DNA of 64,000 nt from Ferrithrix thermotolerans DSM 19514 (GCF_900128965.1 NZ_FQUL01000005.1:25099-89098); one strand, 5' to 3'; counted from the stretch's first letter, positions 50,995 to 61,943 are shown. A program made the numbers and translations. The notes: generated by a model from the letters alone, not told the origin.

Positions 50995-52434
50995 ATGTCT
51001 GATGACGTTGTAGCGGTGCAAAATCTCTCGGAGGAAACGAGACCGTATAGTTTTAGAGAAGCAAAGCCCATCTCTGAGATACTGCCAATGGCGGATGGGC
51101 TCGAACCTGGAGAAAAAGGAGCTGCAAACGTCTGCATTGCTGGCCGGGTGATGCTTATACGGAGGCAGGGAAGGCTGATCTTTGCAACCCTTGTCGACCA
51201 GAGTGCTCGAGTGCAACTATTTGCGTCCGCGTCGGAGACACCCAACTTTCAGCAATTCGATCAGCTATCGATAGGAGACTGGATAGGCGTTTGGGGTCCG
51301 GTGATGAGAACCAGGAGAGGAGAGTTCTCTGTTCAGGTTCACAAGTGGAGTCTGCTTGCGGAGAATCTGCGGAGTTTTGGCGATAAGTGGAAGGGCATAT
51401 CAGATCCAGACCTAAGGTACAGGCAACGCTACGTCGATCTCTGGGTCAATCCTTCGGTACGCTCTACTTTTACGATTCGCTCGAAGGTGGTATCTCTTAT
51501 TCGAAGATATCTCGAAGACCGTGGATTTATGGAAGTTGAGACCCCTATGCTTCAAAGCATCCCAACCGGTGCCATGGCTGAACCTTTCGTCACTCATCAC
51601 AATGCCCTGGATCTGGATCTGTATCTAAGGATTGCGCCCGAACTCTATCTAAAGCGTCTCGTCGTTGGCGGTTTCGAACGAGTCTTCGAGATAGGACGAG
51701 TCTTTCGGAACGAGGGGATATCCCCTAGGCATAACCCCGAGTTCACGATGCTCGAGCTTTACCAAGCCTACGCCGATTACCAAGACATTATGGTCCTAAC
51801 GGAAGAACTTGTCTCTCACGTAGTGAAAGAGTTGTTTGGCACTCGAAAACTTACTTACGGCTCCAATCTGCTTGACTTTACACCACCTTGGCGGAGAGAG
51901 AGTCTTGAGCAGCTCGTCTCTGAAAGACTTGGGGAAGAGATATCTTTGGAGATGAACCCTGAGAGACTTGATGCTCTTCTTACTGAGCACGAGATTGAGG
52001 CGAAAGAGGGTTGGGGAGTGGGCAAGAAAGTTGTCGAACTCTATGAAAAGACCACTGAGGCGACACTTGTGCAGCCAACCTTTGTTTTGGACTTTCCTGT
52101 CGAGGTGTCTCCCTTAGCACGCGCCCACAGGAAAAAGATAGGTCGGGTCGAGAGATTTGAGGCGTTCGTGGCTGGTCGGGAGTTAGCCAACGCTTTCTCT
52201 GAGCTTAATGATCCAACGGTACAAAGAAAACGCTTTGAGGCTCAACTGCGTGAACGTGAAGCGGGTGATGCCGAGGCGATGATGCTGGACGAAGACTACA
52301 TTAGAGCTTTGGAGTATGGACTTCCACCTACTGGAGGTCTGGGGATTGGGATCGACAGGCTGGTGATGCTACTAACTAATAACCAGCAGATAAGAGAGGT
52401 TGTTCTTTTCCCAACCATGCGCCCCGAGGTGTAG
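50995..52434 (+). CDS. lysS: Lysyl-tRNA synthetase (class II)
   Basis: A 479-residue class II synthetase. The N-terminal OB-fold ([30 protein letters not shown]) binds the anticodon. [15 protein letters not shown] begins the catalytic core with motif 1 ([21 protein letters not shown]), motif 2 ([20 protein letters not shown]) and motif 3 ([16 protein letters not shown]). The tail [13 protein letters not shown] is typical. It is full length, without the extra membrane domain of mycobacterial LysX. An imperfect GC hairpin without a T tract (52441-52461) follows. Confidence 0.96.
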   Translation: MSDDVVAVQNLSEETRPYSFREAKPISEILPMADGLEPGEKGAANVCIAGRVMLIRRQGRLIFATLVDQSARVQLFASASETPNFQQFDQLSIGDWIGVWGPVMRTRRGEFSVQVHKWSLLAENLRSFGDKWKGISDPDLRYRQRYVDLWVNPSVRSTFTIRSKVVSLIRRYLEDRGFMEVETPMLQSIPTGAMAEPFVTHHNALDLDLYLRIAPELYLKRLVVGGFERVFEIGRVFRNEGISPRHNPEFTMLELYQAYADYQDIMVLTEELVSHVVKELFGTRKLTYGSNLLDFTPPWRRESLEQLVSERLGEEISLEMNPERLDALLTEHEIEAKEGWGVGKKVVELYEKTTEATLVQPTFVLDFPVEVSPLARAHRKKIGRVERFEAFVAGRELANAFSELNDPTVQRKRFEAQLREREAGDAEAMMLDEDYIRALEYGLPPTGGLGIGIDRLVMLLTNNQQIREVVLFPTMRPEV

Positions 52435-52829
52435 TTTTTTCGTAGCGCCGACTGCGCTACGGGAAGATGTATCAGCACGCTAACTGGACGATCTTTAGTA
52501 AACAGATTCGTCACCGTGCCTGTAGCTGATGGTTTATCTTCGAGGTAGTGTCACAAGCTGCGATGAGTCTGAGTCTTACTCCTTGGGCGAGCAGATAACC
52601 AAAGTTCCCCCCAAACCACTCCTCCTCTACCCCCAAAGTGAACCTTTATCAGAAGATTGTTGTTTGAGTGGGTCAGAAGAGTAGGCATGTATTCTCAGGA
52701 ATGAGTGAGTTTATTTGCCTATGGCCTCGGCGTAGGTGTGATTGTGGTCAAATAGGACAAGGATGTACGTGGTCAAGGTTCCCAACCGTAACTCCCCACC
52801 GGCCATGCTGTTACGCCGGAGTTAAAGCA
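52435..52829. other. Intergenic behind lysS
   Basis: About 400 bases. A perfect stem CGTAGCGC/GCGCTACG (52441-52461) has its T run before the stem rather than behind, so it does not look like a normal terminator. No gene or RNA is recognised; the right end merges into the transposase remnant. Confidence 0.4.
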
Positions 52830-54243
52830 GATGTGGAAAGGTAAAGAACCGAACGCCTACTAACTCGAGCCACTGGCCACCATGGAAGATCTAAGCACTT
52901 CGATTGGTGTTGGCGAACCAACCCCCGAAGGCAGAGCTCACTACAATCTTTGAGATCACTTGGAGTCTTGGCCATGGCCATGTGGCTGCGGTCCTTAGAA
53001 CCATCTGCGGCATCGGCCCTTACACCCTCATAGACCCTGTTCTCTTGTGACAACGTGATCTCGTCCTTGCGATGATCGTCTTCCAGGTGATTCGTCCCTC
53101 CTCAGAGCTCGCCTTTGCGAAGGAACTACGAGTGGGGACTGCGACGAGCTTACTCGGGAGGTGTTCTCACTGTCCACTGTGGATGAAGATGATCTCTACC
53201 ATGCGATGGACTGGCTAGGTCCCAAACAAGCACACATTGCGGACCAACTCGCCAAAGAGCATTTCAAAGATGGGATGTTGGTCCCTATGATGTGTCATCG
53301 GCTGCCTTTGAGGGAAAGACCCGCCCTCTTCGTAAACGTAATCACCCAAAAGATGAGGCAAGGGGTGGAAGATTCCAAGTCGTCTATGGTCCTTAGCGAC
53401 CAAGGAAGGAGCTCCTGTAGCGATTGAGGTCTTTCCCAGCAACACCGGGGAACCAAGACGACGGTCAAACAGAGCGATAAGCTAAAGACTCGTTTCTCGC
53501 TCTCAAAGGTAGCCCTTGTCGGTGACCGGGTACTCCCGACCTAAGCACGCCTAAAAGAGGACCTTGTACCCCAATAGGTCGACTTCATCATCGCACTGCG
53601 TACTTCCCAGATTCGTGCCCTAGTCAAGGACGAGGTGACACGACTCTCCATCTTTGACAAGCGTGATCTCTTTGAGGTCATCCACCCTGACTACCCTGGC
53701 GAGCGTCTTGTCGCCTGTCGAAACCCAAGACGGGCGAAAAAGCAGTCACAAAAGCGCCAATCCCTCCTAGCCTCCACCGATGTAGAGCTTGATCGGCTTG
53801 TTATCTCCATCGATGGAGAGAGCCAACCGCTACGTGGCAAGGACAGGATCGTCCTAGGGGTAAATAGGGTCAATGACCGGTTCAAGATGGCCAAGCACTT
53901 TGAGCCTGCGATCAAAGACGATAGCTTGACCTATCGCCGACGCAAGGATGCAATCACCGCTGAGACTCTCCTCGATAGAATCTACGTCCTTCGTAGATAC
54001 CTAGACGATCAGACCCTGGCAAGTGAGGAGGTGTCGCCTCCTATGAGTCCCTTGCAAACGTCGAGTGGGTCCTTCGTGACTTTATTACCGATCTTTACCT
54101 CCGGCCTATTTATTAGCGTAGCGAGAAGTGCGTTCGCAGCTATGTCTTCTTACGGATGCTCAGCTACTGGGTGACTTCTTATACAGCACGCACCCTTGCT
54201 CCAATGCGGTTCAAATACGATGATCCAGAGCTTGCAAGCTAGA
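52830..54243 (+). pseudogene. Second decayed IS1634-family transposase
   Basis: On the plus strand, in changing frames, the order of an IS1634-type transposase can be read. GHGHVAAVLRTI lies near 52975, LAMIVFQVIRPSSELAFAKELR near 53068, and VDEDDLYHAMDWLGPKQAHIADQLAKEHF near 53173-53265. The long intact block TRLSIFDKRDLFEVIHPDYPGERLVACRNP with KMAKHFEPAIKDDSLTYRRR runs 53635-53950. AYESLANVEWVLRDFI lies near 54040 and a shortened C-terminus ends near 54240. Internal stops, at least three shifts and a deletion of the catalytic middle show it cannot work. It is a different, less eroded copy than the one at 430-1930. Confidence 0.8.
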
Positions 54244-54490
54244 TAGGGGACTCACCGGTTGCATCTGCGAAACGCTCAACGAATGCCAACACAAAGGCCA
54301 GAACAAAGACACCCCCAACCAGACGCCAGTACATAGCTTTTGAACCCTCATGAGGGATCTCTCTGCTGTAGTCGCTAACCGCATTACCCTGAAAGATCAG
54401 GACCGTGACTCCTTTGTCATGATTACAACATCTACCTCCATTTAGAGCCGGTCCTTTGAGCTCTTTTGGGTGTCTAGAAAACTTGGCCAT
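54239..54490 (-). CDS. Doubtful small membrane protein
   Basis: An 83-codon minus-strand frame ending at the edge of the transposase remnant. Residues 53-72 (YWRLVGGVFVLAFVLAFVER) would form one membrane helix with basic flanks. There is no ribosome binding site and no recognised relative; the frame may be accidental. It is listed only because its helix looks coherent. Confidence 0.22.
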   Translation of the reverse strand: MAKFSRHPKELKGPALNGGRCCNHDKGVTVLIFQGNAVSDYSREIPHEGSKAMYWRLVGGVFVLAFVLAFVERFADATGESPI

Positions 54491-54561
54491 ACATAGGCAT
54501 GACTATACACACAAACATCGTGGTAAAGGGTAGTATTGGTCGGGGTGCTGGAGGCTTCGGC

Positions 54562-55551
54562 CTAAAGCTTCTCGGGAAGATCCTCAAGTATCTGGGTGAC
54601 TGAATCCACCAAGGATCCTGCGACCTCCACGACATCCCAAATGGGCGCTGAATTCAAGTCGTTTGCTGCCTCTTTACATTGCTGCAAGTAATGATCTAGT
54701 TTCTCTACTGAACGCAAGAAAGCTCCATGCTCGTACAAGACTTTGTTAACTGAGTCTATGTCGATCTGTGCAGTGCTCAGATGCTTAGCGAGGGTATCTC
54801 TGGATCCCTCGTCGCTCAGTCCGTATATCACTGGCAAGGTGTAGACCCCCTCGATGAGGTCCTGTCCGGGCGTCTTGCCGAGGGTAGTTCTGTCCGCAAC
54901 TAAGTCTAAAATGTCGTCTCTTATTTGAAAGATCATGCCGAAGCTGTGACCGAGGCTGTTGAGGAGGCTTTTCTCCCTCTCGCTAGCCGAGACGACGGTT
55001 GCTCCAATTTTGCAGGAGGTGGCGTAAAGGGAAGCTGTCTTGCCCGATATCGCCTCTAGGTAATCTTTTTCGTTGCGTGTTATGTCAAAGCCCGACTTGA
55101 CCTCTAGAACCTGACCAGCACACATATCAGCTAGGGTATCAGCGAGTAGTTCTGCGACCTCTGAACCTAGCCGAGCTGCGATCCCTGCAGCTCGAGCTAG
55201 TAAGAAGTCTCCAGTAACTACCGCGAGGAGGTTGCCCCAACGGCTGTTCACGGATTCGACGTTACGTCGTGATGACGCCTCATCCATGACGTCGTCATGG
55301 TGTAACGAGGCCAGGTGTACAAGCTCCACAGCGACAGCGCCTTGGTAGCTTCTATCACTGATCTCCGAAGCAATTGCTAGTGAAGAAGCCAAAGCTAAGG
55401 TAGGGCGTAGTCGTTTCCCTCCTGCACCGATTAGATGGGTGGAGATCTCCGTTAAAAATGGATCGTCACTTTTCACCGACTCGATCAGATGTTCTTCGAG
55501 TTCTCGCATTGCAAGTGAGATTTGAGGTATTTCAAAGTCTTTAGTGTGCAC
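54562..55551 (-). CDS. Polyprenyl diphosphate synthase
   Basis: A 329-residue trans-prenyltransferase. The two aspartate-rich motifs are DDVMDEASSRR (first, DDxxD with the following RR) and DDILD (second), with GGKRLRPTLALASSLA and AVELVHLASLHHDDV upstream of the first. It extends allylic diphosphates with isopentenyl diphosphate, probably to the side chain of menaquinone or a cell-wall carrier (GrcC/IspB/HepT group); chain length cannot be read safely. The start codon lies near GTGCACTAG upstream with no strong site. It is divergent from clpC and distant from ispDF, whose product feeds its substrate pool. Confidence 0.9.
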   Translation of the reverse strand: MHTKDFEIPQISLAMRELEEHLIESVKSDDPFLTEISTHLIGAGGKRLRPTLALASSLAIASEISDRSYQGAVAVELVHLASLHHDDVMDEASSRRNVESVNSRWGNLLAVVTGDFLLARAAGIAARLGSEVAELLADTLADMCAGQVLEVKSGFDITRNEKDYLEAISGKTASLYATSCKIGATVVSASEREKSLLNSLGHSFGMIFQIRDDILDLVADRTTLGKTPGQDLIEGVYTLPVIYGLSDEGSRDTLAKHLSTAQIDIDSVNKVLYEHGAFLRSVEKLDHYLQQCKEAANDLNSAPIWDVVEVAGSLVDSVTQILEDLPEKL

Positions 55552-56168
55552 TAGTTAAACAAAATAGGTCAGATGAGATGCTTATTGACATTTGATTAGT
55601 GATAGGTCACATATTTTTTTAGTTCAACGGTCTCTATCTGCGCTTATGGATCACTTAGGCCTAGTGACTCATCTGTCAGAGCAGTCTGAGCGACCGATAC
55701 CTCGAGTCAAAGAGATCTATGCCCTACTGCTGGAGTCGGTGTTGCCTGTGGGCCGAGATGTCGCTACCAAAGCCGCTGTTGAGTTTTGCACCCTGGCCTC
55801 CGGTGCTAAACGTCGGTGCTTTAGCTGCCGAAGAGATACCTCGTGACTTCCTTTGGAAGCGATGTCTATGGGCGTAAGGATGTTGGGTAGGCGAGAGATT
55901 GACCTTCAAGTACTTAGGTAGATCGATCTTTGGATGTTAGGAAGGGGTTGGGTATGGTAAAGTTAGTACCTTGTATACCAATTTCCTAATCGAAGTATGT
56001 TTTGGTCCCTTCTCAGAGAGTGCTCAGCCATTCATGGAAACATACATGGGCTTTTTGTGTTGACATTAGTGTAGAAGTGAAAGATCAGGTAGGGCAGTAA
56101 AACGTTTAAGGCGAAATTGATAGTAGAATTAGGTATATCGTATTCATCTCCTTCGAGGAGGCAAAAAC
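55552..56168. other. Promoter region of clpC, no gene seen
   Basis: About 600 bases between the divergent prenyltransferase and clpC genes. An 84-codon frame at 55592-55846 has no motif and no start site worth trusting. No ClgR- or CtsR-like operator was identified by eye. The last 20 bases contain the GAGGAGG site of clpC. Confidence 0.4.
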
Positions 56169-58655
56169 TTGTTTGAAAGATTTACAGATAGAGCTCGAAG
56201 AGTCCTAGTGCTTGCTCAGGAAGAGGCCAAGCTCCTCAATCACAACTACATCGGCACTGAGCACATCCTGCTGGGACTTATCCATGAAGGCGATGGAGTT
56301 GCTGCGCAGGCGTTGGAGTCGTTGGGGATCTCTTTAGCAGCGGTGAGGGAAAAGGTCGAGGAAAAGATCGGTCCTGCCCAAGGATCAGCTCCAGGTTCGC
56401 CCCCATTTACTCCCAGAGCTAAAAAGGTCTTGGAGCTATCATTGCGTGAAGCCCTCCAGCTCGGTCACAACTACATTGGCACAGAGCACATGTTGCTTGG
56501 TCTCGTGCGAGAAGGAGAGGGCGAAGCAGCCCAAGTATTGATTAGTCTTGGCGCAGATCTTGGCAAGGTGCGTCAGCAGGTTATTCATATTCTCTCCACC
56601 TCAACGGGCAAGGAGACGGCGAACGCTGGTGTGGGCTCCTCTTCTGGCCAAGATAACCCCGCCGGATCACCCGTGTTAGATCAGTTTGGGCGTAACTTGA
56701 CCCAGATGGCAAGGGACAAAAAACTTGATCCTGTCGTAGGTCGTGAGCGTGAGATCGAGAGAATGATGCAAGTTCTTTCACGCAGAACCAAGAATAATCC
56801 TGTTTTGATCGGAGAGCCCGGCGTTGGGAAGACGGCAGTAGTCGAAGGGCTGGCTCAGCGGATCGTCTCTAACGACGTTCCCGAGACGCTCCGAGGTAAG
56901 CAGATCTACACCTTGGACCTTGGTGCCTTAGTAGCTGGAAGCCGTTACCGTGGCGACTTCGAGGAGAGGTTGAAGAAGGTTCTCAAAGAGGTAAGAACCA
57001 AGGACAACATCGTACTGTTTATCGATGAGCTCCACACCTTGGTTGGGGCTGGAGCTGCGGAGGGAGCCATTGACGCGGCTTCTATTCTCAAGCCAATGCT
57101 TGCGAGAGGAGAGCTGCAGACAATCGGCGCTACGACCATTGACGAGTACCGCAAACACCTCGAAAAAGATGCAGCTTTAGAGCGACGGTTCCAGCCGATC
57201 AAGGTCGACGAACCGACCCTTGAGCAGACGCTGGAGATTCTGAAAGGTCTCAGGGATCGCTACGAGGCGCACCACAGCGTGACCATTACTGATCAGGCTC
57301 TCGTTGCGGCGGCTAATCTAGCAGATCGCTACATATCAGATAGGTTCTTGCCTGACAAGGCTATCGATCTCATCGATGAAGCCGGATCGCGACTTCGCAT
57401 CAAGCGAGTGACTTCTCCTCCTGAACTTAGAGAGGTGGATGCGGAGTTGGCTAAGGTGAGGAAGCGCAAAGACGCAGCAGTTGATATGCAGAACTTCGAA
57501 GAGGCTAAGAAGCTTGCCCTGACGGAAAAGGAGTTGACGGAGAGGCGAAACGCTCTGGAGGCCGATTGGAAGAGTCACGGTAAGGAACTCTACGACGTAG
57601 TAGACGAAGAGGTAATTGCTGAGGTTCTGGCGACCTGGACAGGAATTCCTGTGTACAAGTTGACCGAAGAGGAGACGGCCAAGCTTCTCAAGATGGAGGA
57701 TGAACTTCATCGTAGAATAATTGGTCAGGAGGAAGCTATCAAGGCACTCTCCAGGGCGATAAGAAGGACTAGGGCTGGTTTGAAGGATCCTAGACGTCCT
57801 TCTGGCTCCTTTATCTTCCTCGGTCCGACCGGTGTTGGAAAGACGGAGTTGGCAAAGACTTTGGCTGAGTTCCTATTTGGAGACGAGTCAGCTTTGATTC
57901 AGCTCGATATGTCTGAGTACATGGAGAAGCACACCGTATCAAGATTGGTTGGATCCCCCCCTGGATACGTCGGGTACGACGAAGGAGGACAGCTCACTGA
58001 GGCTGTGAGAAGGAAACCTTTCTCGGTGGTGCTTTTCGACGAGATTGAAAAGGCCCACCCAGATATCTTCAACACGTTGTTGCAGATTCTCGAAGATGGG
58101 CGTCTTACGGACTCACAAGGTCGTACTGTTGACTTCAAGAATACGATCTTGATTATGACGTCAAATCTCGGTACGGCTGATCTTCGAAAAGCATCGGTCG
58201 GGTTTACCAAGTCCTCAGAGGAGGTCTCTTACGAGAAGATGAAGGTAAAGGTCAACGAGGCTTTGAAGGCTCACTTCAAGCCCGAGTTCCTCAACCGCAT
58301 CGATGACGTGATAGTATTCCATGAGCTCTCCATGAATGAGGTCGTGAAGATAGTAGATCTCTTTATCAAGAGGGTTCAGGTTCAATTAGAGGCACAAGGT
58401 GTGGGTCTCGAGCTGACACAGGCCGCTCGAGAGCTTCTTGCAAGGAAGGGTTACGATCCACAGCTTGGAGCGCGACCGCTTCGTAGGACCATTCAACGCA
58501 TGCTCGAGGATCAACTTTCTGAGAAGTTGCTCTCTAAAGAGTTTAGAGTCGGTGAGACTGTGGTGGCCGACTCCAACGGGGAAGATATTGTCCTGAGTGT
58601 TGTGGAAGGTTTTGAACCGCCTCCGATCGAACTAGCAGGTATGGGGTCAGAGTAG
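56169..58655 (+). CDS. clpC: ATP-dependent Clp protease ATPase subunit ClpC
   Basis: An 828-residue AAA+ unfoldase that feeds proteins to ClpP. The N domain has two repeats ([20 protein letters not shown] and [20 protein letters not shown]). The first AAA module has [15 protein letters not shown] and the second has [16 protein letters not shown]. The middle domain has [43 protein letters not shown] and the arginine-finger region [13 protein letters not shown] follow. The TTG start has GAGGAGG seven bases upstream and gives the usual [11 protein letters not shown] start. A strong terminator follows. Confidence 0.97.
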   Translation: MFERFTDRARRVLVLAQEEAKLLNHNYIGTEHILLGLIHEGDGVAAQALESLGISLAAVREKVEEKIGPAQGSAPGSPPFTPRAKKVLELSLREALQLGHNYIGTEHMLLGLVREGEGEAAQVLISLGADLGKVRQQVIHILSTSTGKETANAGVGSSSGQDNPAGSPVLDQFGRNLTQMARDKKLDPVVGREREIERMMQVLSRRTKNNPVLIGEPGVGKTAVVEGLAQRIVSNDVPETLRGKQIYTLDLGALVAGSRYRGDFEERLKKVLKEVRTKDNIVLFIDELHTLVGAGAAEGAIDAASILKPMLARGELQTIGATTIDEYRKHLEKDAALERRFQPIKVDEPTLEQTLEILKGLRDRYEAHHSVTITDQALVAAANLADRYISDRFLPDKAIDLIDEAGSRLRIKRVTSPPELREVDAELAKVRKRKDAAVDMQNFEEAKKLALTEKELTERRNALEADWKSHGKELYDVVDEEVIAEVLATWTGIPVYKLTEEETAKLLKMEDELHRRIIGQEEAIKALSRAIRRTRAGLKDPRRPSGSFIFLGPTGVGKTELAKTLAEFLFGDESALIQLDMSEYMEKHTVSRLVGSPPGYVGYDEGGQLTEAVRRKPFSVVLFDEIEKAHPDIFNTLLQILEDGRLTDSQGRTVDFKNTILIMTSNLGTADLRKASVGFTKSSEEVSYEKMKVKVNEALKAHFKPEFLNRIDDVIVFHELSMNEVVKIVDLFIKRVQVQLEAQGVGLELTQAARELLARKGYDPQLGARPLRRTIQRMLEDQLSEKLLSKEFRVGETVVADSNGEDIVLSVVEGFEPPPIELAGMGSE

Positions 58656-58670
58656 ACCCAAACCTCCTCA

Positions 58671-58714
58671 TATAGGCACCCTGGTCACAAGATCTGGGTG
58701 CCTATATCGTTTTT
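58671..58714 (+). terminator. Strong terminator after clpC
   Basis: TATAGGCACCC (58671-58681) pairs perfectly with GGGTGCCTATA (58696-58706), followed by TCGTTTTT. Confidence 0.92.
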
Positions 58715-58805
58715 CAGATCGGGGTTTATTTCGCCCTTCGGTGGCGTTGGGGCTTGCTTGGGCGTATTACTCGGCTTGTAACATCGTTCAACCATTGTTT
58801 TATGT

Positions 58806-60170
58806 ATGAGTCGAGGCAGCCAGTCTTATAGGTGTCAGGAGTGTGGTCAGCTCTATCCCAAGTGGGAGGGCAAGTGTTATCTTTGTAACAGTTGGAACTC
58901 GATTGAGGTCGAAGAGGATAGTCTCTCCTTAGAGGAGGACAAGACTCGAGAAGTCGAGATGATTTCTTTAGCAAATAGTTCTAGGGTTGAAATCGCCGAG
59001 ATGCGAGTTGAAACCGGTATCTCGGAACTGAATCGTGTTCTCGGTGGCGGGCTTATGGCTGGGTCGGTGATCCTTCTTGCTGGAGATCCGGGTGTCGGTA
59101 AATCAACATTGGCGTGTCAAGTAAGCTCAAATCTGTCAAAGGCTAAGGTAAGGGTGCTTTACGTCTCGGGCGAAGAGACGAAGGATCAGGTAATTGCGCG
59201 TTTCCGACGTATTGATACAGACGCTGACGTTGCACTTTTGTGTACACAGAATCTTCAGAGAGTCGTCGACGAGATCGACCGTGATGATGCAGGTTATAAC
59301 TTTGTGGTAGTTGATTCGCTACAAGCTCTATATGACCCAAAGAGCACTTTGTCTGCCTATAGCTCGAATCAACTGCGTACCAACGCGTCTGTCCTTAGCG
59401 CCGTTGCCAAAAGAAGAGGAACGACACTAATGCTTCTTGGCCAGATTACTAAAGATGGTTCTGTCTCTGGTCCAAAGAGTATCGAGCATCTTGTAGATGT
59501 TGTGGCCTACTTTATACGTCCGAGAGATGATAGCGTACGTTCTTTGGAGATCGTGAAGAACCGCTTTGGCAGGACTCCTGAGTTTGCAGATTTCATCCTT
59601 GAAGAAAAGGGGCTGACCACCTCGGGTGAAGATACTTTGATGTCTAAGGGGGATCTTAGCGATGTTGCCGGTCGGGCGTTTGTTCCTGTGAGTTACGGGT
59701 CGAGATACTACCTCGCAGAGATTCAGGCGCTCGTCAGTCCGGCTCGAGACAGCGCTCCAAGAATCTACTCCGAAGGACTGGACATCGGGCGCCTCCAGAT
59801 GTTGCTTTTGATACTAGACAAAGAGCTTGGGCTTTCGCTTACCTCCAAGATGGTGCTGGTCCAGGTGGTTGGATCTCGTGAAGTCAAAGACCATACCAGC
59901 GATCTAGCGGTAGCTGCGGCTCTAGTATCAGCAGCGACCGGACGTCCCGTGGCGGAAGGACTATGTTGTTTCGGCGAACTATCACTCCTTGGTGAACTAA
60001 GACCCACTGGAGATTCAGCGGAAAGACTTCGCTTTGCGAAATCTAGAGGCTTTTCGGATGCTGTTTGTAACATGGTGAACAACTCTGACATAGTTGACTC
60101 CTGCAGGACATTACCGCAGGCTCTAGTTAGGTTAGGTCTCCTAAAGGCAGAGCTTCGAGCTATAGGATAG
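58806..60170 (+). CDS. radA: DNA repair protein RadA
   Basis: A 454-residue RecA-like helicase for recombination intermediates. The N-terminal zinc finger is Cys10, Cys13, Cys24 and Cys27 (RCQECGQLYPKWEGKCYLC). Walker A is GDPGVGKST (about residues 93-101), the RadA-specific KNRFG motif is in IVKNRFGRTPEF, and a Lon-like C-terminal domain (AVAAALVSAATGRPV) follows. It is full length. disA begins five bases behind its stop, an arrangement conserved in Gram-positive bacteria, in which RadA can restrain DisA. Confidence 0.96.
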   Translation: MSRGSQSYRCQECGQLYPKWEGKCYLCNSWNSIEVEEDSLSLEEDKTREVEMISLANSSRVEIAEMRVETGISELNRVLGGGLMAGSVILLAGDPGVGKSTLACQVSSNLSKAKVRVLYVSGEETKDQVIARFRRIDTDADVALLCTQNLQRVVDEIDRDDAGYNFVVVDSLQALYDPKSTLSAYSSNQLRTNASVLSAVAKRRGTTLMLLGQITKDGSVSGPKSIEHLVDVVAYFIRPRDDSVRSLEIVKNRFGRTPEFADFILEEKGLTTSGEDTLMSKGDLSDVAGRAFVPVSYGSRYYLAEIQALVSPARDSAPRIYSEGLDIGRLQMLLLILDKELGLSLTSKMVLVQVVGSREVKDHTSDLAVAAALVSAATGRPVAEGLCCFGELSLLGELRPTGDSAERLRFAKSRGFSDAVCNMVNNSDIVDSCRTLPQALVRLGLLKAELRAIG

Positions 60171-60175
60171 TTCTT

Positions 60176-61255
60176 GTGGAGTTGGTGAAAGACGCAGGGA
60201 TCGTAGATGCGATATCAAAGGTAGCTCCGGGCGGGGGTCTTAGATCAGGCCTGGATCGTATCCTGCAGGCTCGCATGGGGGCTCTTTTGATACTGGGAGA
60301 CTCCCCAGAGGTTCTCTCTATCTGTTCGGGGGGGTTCCTCGTGGATGCAGAGTTCTCTCCTCAAAGGCTGTATGAGCTCGCAAAGATGGATGGCGCAATA
60401 GTGCTGTCCAGTGATGGTATTCGTCTGGCGCGCGCCAATGTTCATTTGGTACCAGATCCTCGACTTCCAACTACTGAGACCGGGACACGACATCGAACAG
60501 CAGAAAGGGTGGCACGTACGGTAGACGTTCCGGTAGTGGCCGTATCTGAGGAGCTTGGCGTTATAACTGTATATCGTCGCAATCAGAAGCGACAGCTCCA
60601 GCCGATCGTAGAGGTGTGGGCTAGAGCGAACCAAGCACTCTCGACACTTGAGAGATATAAAGAGAGGCTCGAGCGAGTTCTAAAGAGACTCTCCGAACTT
60701 GAACGGTCCTCAAAGGCTACCTTCAGAGACGTTGTCTTGGTGTTGCAACGAGCAGAACTGGTGCGGAGGATCTCGGAGGAGATCAACTGGTACCTCATAG
60801 AACTAGGTGCGGACGGAAGAATGCTATCGCTACAGTTGGACGAACTCTATCTCGATATAAGGGGAGACTACGACTCAGTGATCAGTGATTTTCTCGGACC
60901 ATGCTCCGAAGACGATACTTTAGAGGTTAGAACCTATCTGGCGTCGTTGGATACAGACGATCTCCTCGACGTCTCTGTTGTATCAGAAGGCGTGGCTAAA
61001 CGAGCGCGCTGCACAGAGTTGGTTACAGCTCTTTCAGATGATCCACGTGACCGACTAAAGCTCAAACTCGAGTCCCGGGGAGAGCGGGTGTTGTCTTTAG
61101 TTCCCCGTTTACCTCAATCTGTGAAAGAAGCGATTTTGGAGAGGTTTTCTAACCTGTCGGCGCTGTCATCGGTGTCAGAGTTTGAACTGTCCAAGGTGGA
61201 GGGGGTTGGGCCCGAGTGGGCAAAGGTAATAAAGGAATTTATCTCCGAGAACTAG
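60176..61255 (+). CDS. disA: DNA integrity scanning diadenylate cyclase
   Basis: A 359-residue enzyme that makes c-di-AMP from two ATP and halts when bound to branched DNA. The DAC domain (about residues 1-150) has the catalytic DGA at 72-74 (MDGAIVLSSDG) and RHR at 105-107 (GTRHRTAER). A helical linker and a C-terminal helix-hairpin-helix DNA-binding region (FELSKVEGVGPEWAKVI) complete it. GTG start at 60176. It follows radA in one operon. Its product probably controls the KimA-like transporter and TrkA proteins at 29-33 kb. A 17-base duplication covers its stop codon. Confidence 0.96.
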   Translation: MELVKDAGIVDAISKVAPGGGLRSGLDRILQARMGALLILGDSPEVLSICSGGFLVDAEFSPQRLYELAKMDGAIVLSSDGIRLARANVHLVPDPRLPTTETGTRHRTAERVARTVDVPVVAVSEELGVITVYRRNQKRQLQPIVEVWARANQALSTLERYKERLERVLKRLSELERSSKATFRDVVLVLQRAELVRRISEEINWYLIELGADGRMLSLQLDELYLDIRGDYDSVISDFLGPCSEDDTLEVRTYLASLDTDDLLDVSVVSEGVAKRARCTELVTALSDDPRDRLKLKLESRGERVLSLVPRLPQSVKEAILERFSNLSALSSVSEFELSKVEGVGPEWAKVIKEFISEN

Positions 61256-61281
61256 TCATCTTTAAGAACTAGTCATCTTTA
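61248..61281. repeat. 17-base tandem duplication at the disA/crp ends
   Basis: AGAACTAGTCATCTTTA occurs twice without a gap (61248-61264 and 61265-61281). The first copy holds the disA stop (TAG) and the second holds the stop of the convergent crp-like gene; both reading frames end inside the repeat. It looks like a replication-slippage event. Confidence 0.95.
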
Positions 61282-61943
61282 GGTGAAGGATCGATTTCAC
61301 CCGCCATCTCCTCGAGACCCTTGCGATCTAATATCTTGTAGTTGTGGTCCTTAGCACTTAGGAGTTTCATCTTTACAAGAGCGGAAAGCGCCTTATTGAC
61401 GCGTTCTCGGGAGGCTCCTACCAAAGAAGCCAACTCCTCTTGGGTCAATGTAAGACGAAACTCTTCTTTACCTTGAGAGAGCTCTAGTAGCCTCTTGGCG
61501 GTCCTACCAGAGACGTCCAGGAACATTGCGTCAGCGAGGGCGTCGTCCGTGTTGCGAAGCCTTAGAGCGATTAGTTCAAGAAGTGACCAAAGGATCTGTG
61601 GTCTCTGTTCGATAACAGCTCTTACAGCAGTATACGGTACCTTGATGAGTTCCGTGCGATCTAGCGCTCGAGCGGTGGCGGATCGACCCTGTCTGTCAAA
61701 GAGACCCATCTCTCCGAAGAGATCACCCTGTTCCATTAGAGCGACGATCGACTCCTTGGACTGTCCAGCCAACTTGACGATTCCAATTCGGCCAGCAGCG
61801 ACCACGAATAACTCTCGGGCAGGGTCTCCCTCTTCAAAGAGGGTTTGTCCGCGTAACAACGTGGTGCGTCTGGTAGAACGAACTATGAGATCTAGACCGT
61901 TTGGTTCGAGTAACCGAAAGAGAGGAGTGTGTCTTAGCAACAT
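61269..61943 (-). CDS. Crp/Fnr-family transcriptional regulator
   Basis: A 224-residue regulator. The cyclic-nucleotide-binding beta-roll has QTLFEEGDPARELFVVAAGRIGI and GDLFGEMGLFDRQGRSATARAL, which matches the cAMP phosphate-binding cassette (GE-x-LF-x6-RSATA). The C-terminal winged helix is LTQEELASLVGASRERVNKALSAL. This fits the actinobacterial Crp/GlxR group, global regulators that bind cAMP. No Fnr-type cysteines are present. It is convergent with disA and divergent from carD with about 140 bases between, so it may also see the carD promoter. Confidence 0.88.
   Translation of the reverse strand: MLLRHTPLFRLLEPNGLDLIVRSTRRTTLLRGQTLFEEGDPARELFVVAAGRIGIVKLAGQSKESIVALMEQGDLFGEMGLFDRQGRSATARALDRTELIKVPYTAVRAVIEQRPQILWSLLELIALRLRNTDDALADAMFLDVSGRTAKRLLELSQGKEEFRLTLTQEELASLVGASRERVNKALSALVKMKLLSAKDHNYKILDRKGLEEMAGEIDPSPKDD

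Noticed and set aside
52441-52461. Hairpin behind lysS as a terminator
   Set aside because: The T run precedes the stem and no T tract follows on either strand.
55592-55846. 84-codon frame upstream of clpC
   Set aside because: No ribosome binding site or recognised motif; its coding character is not convincing.
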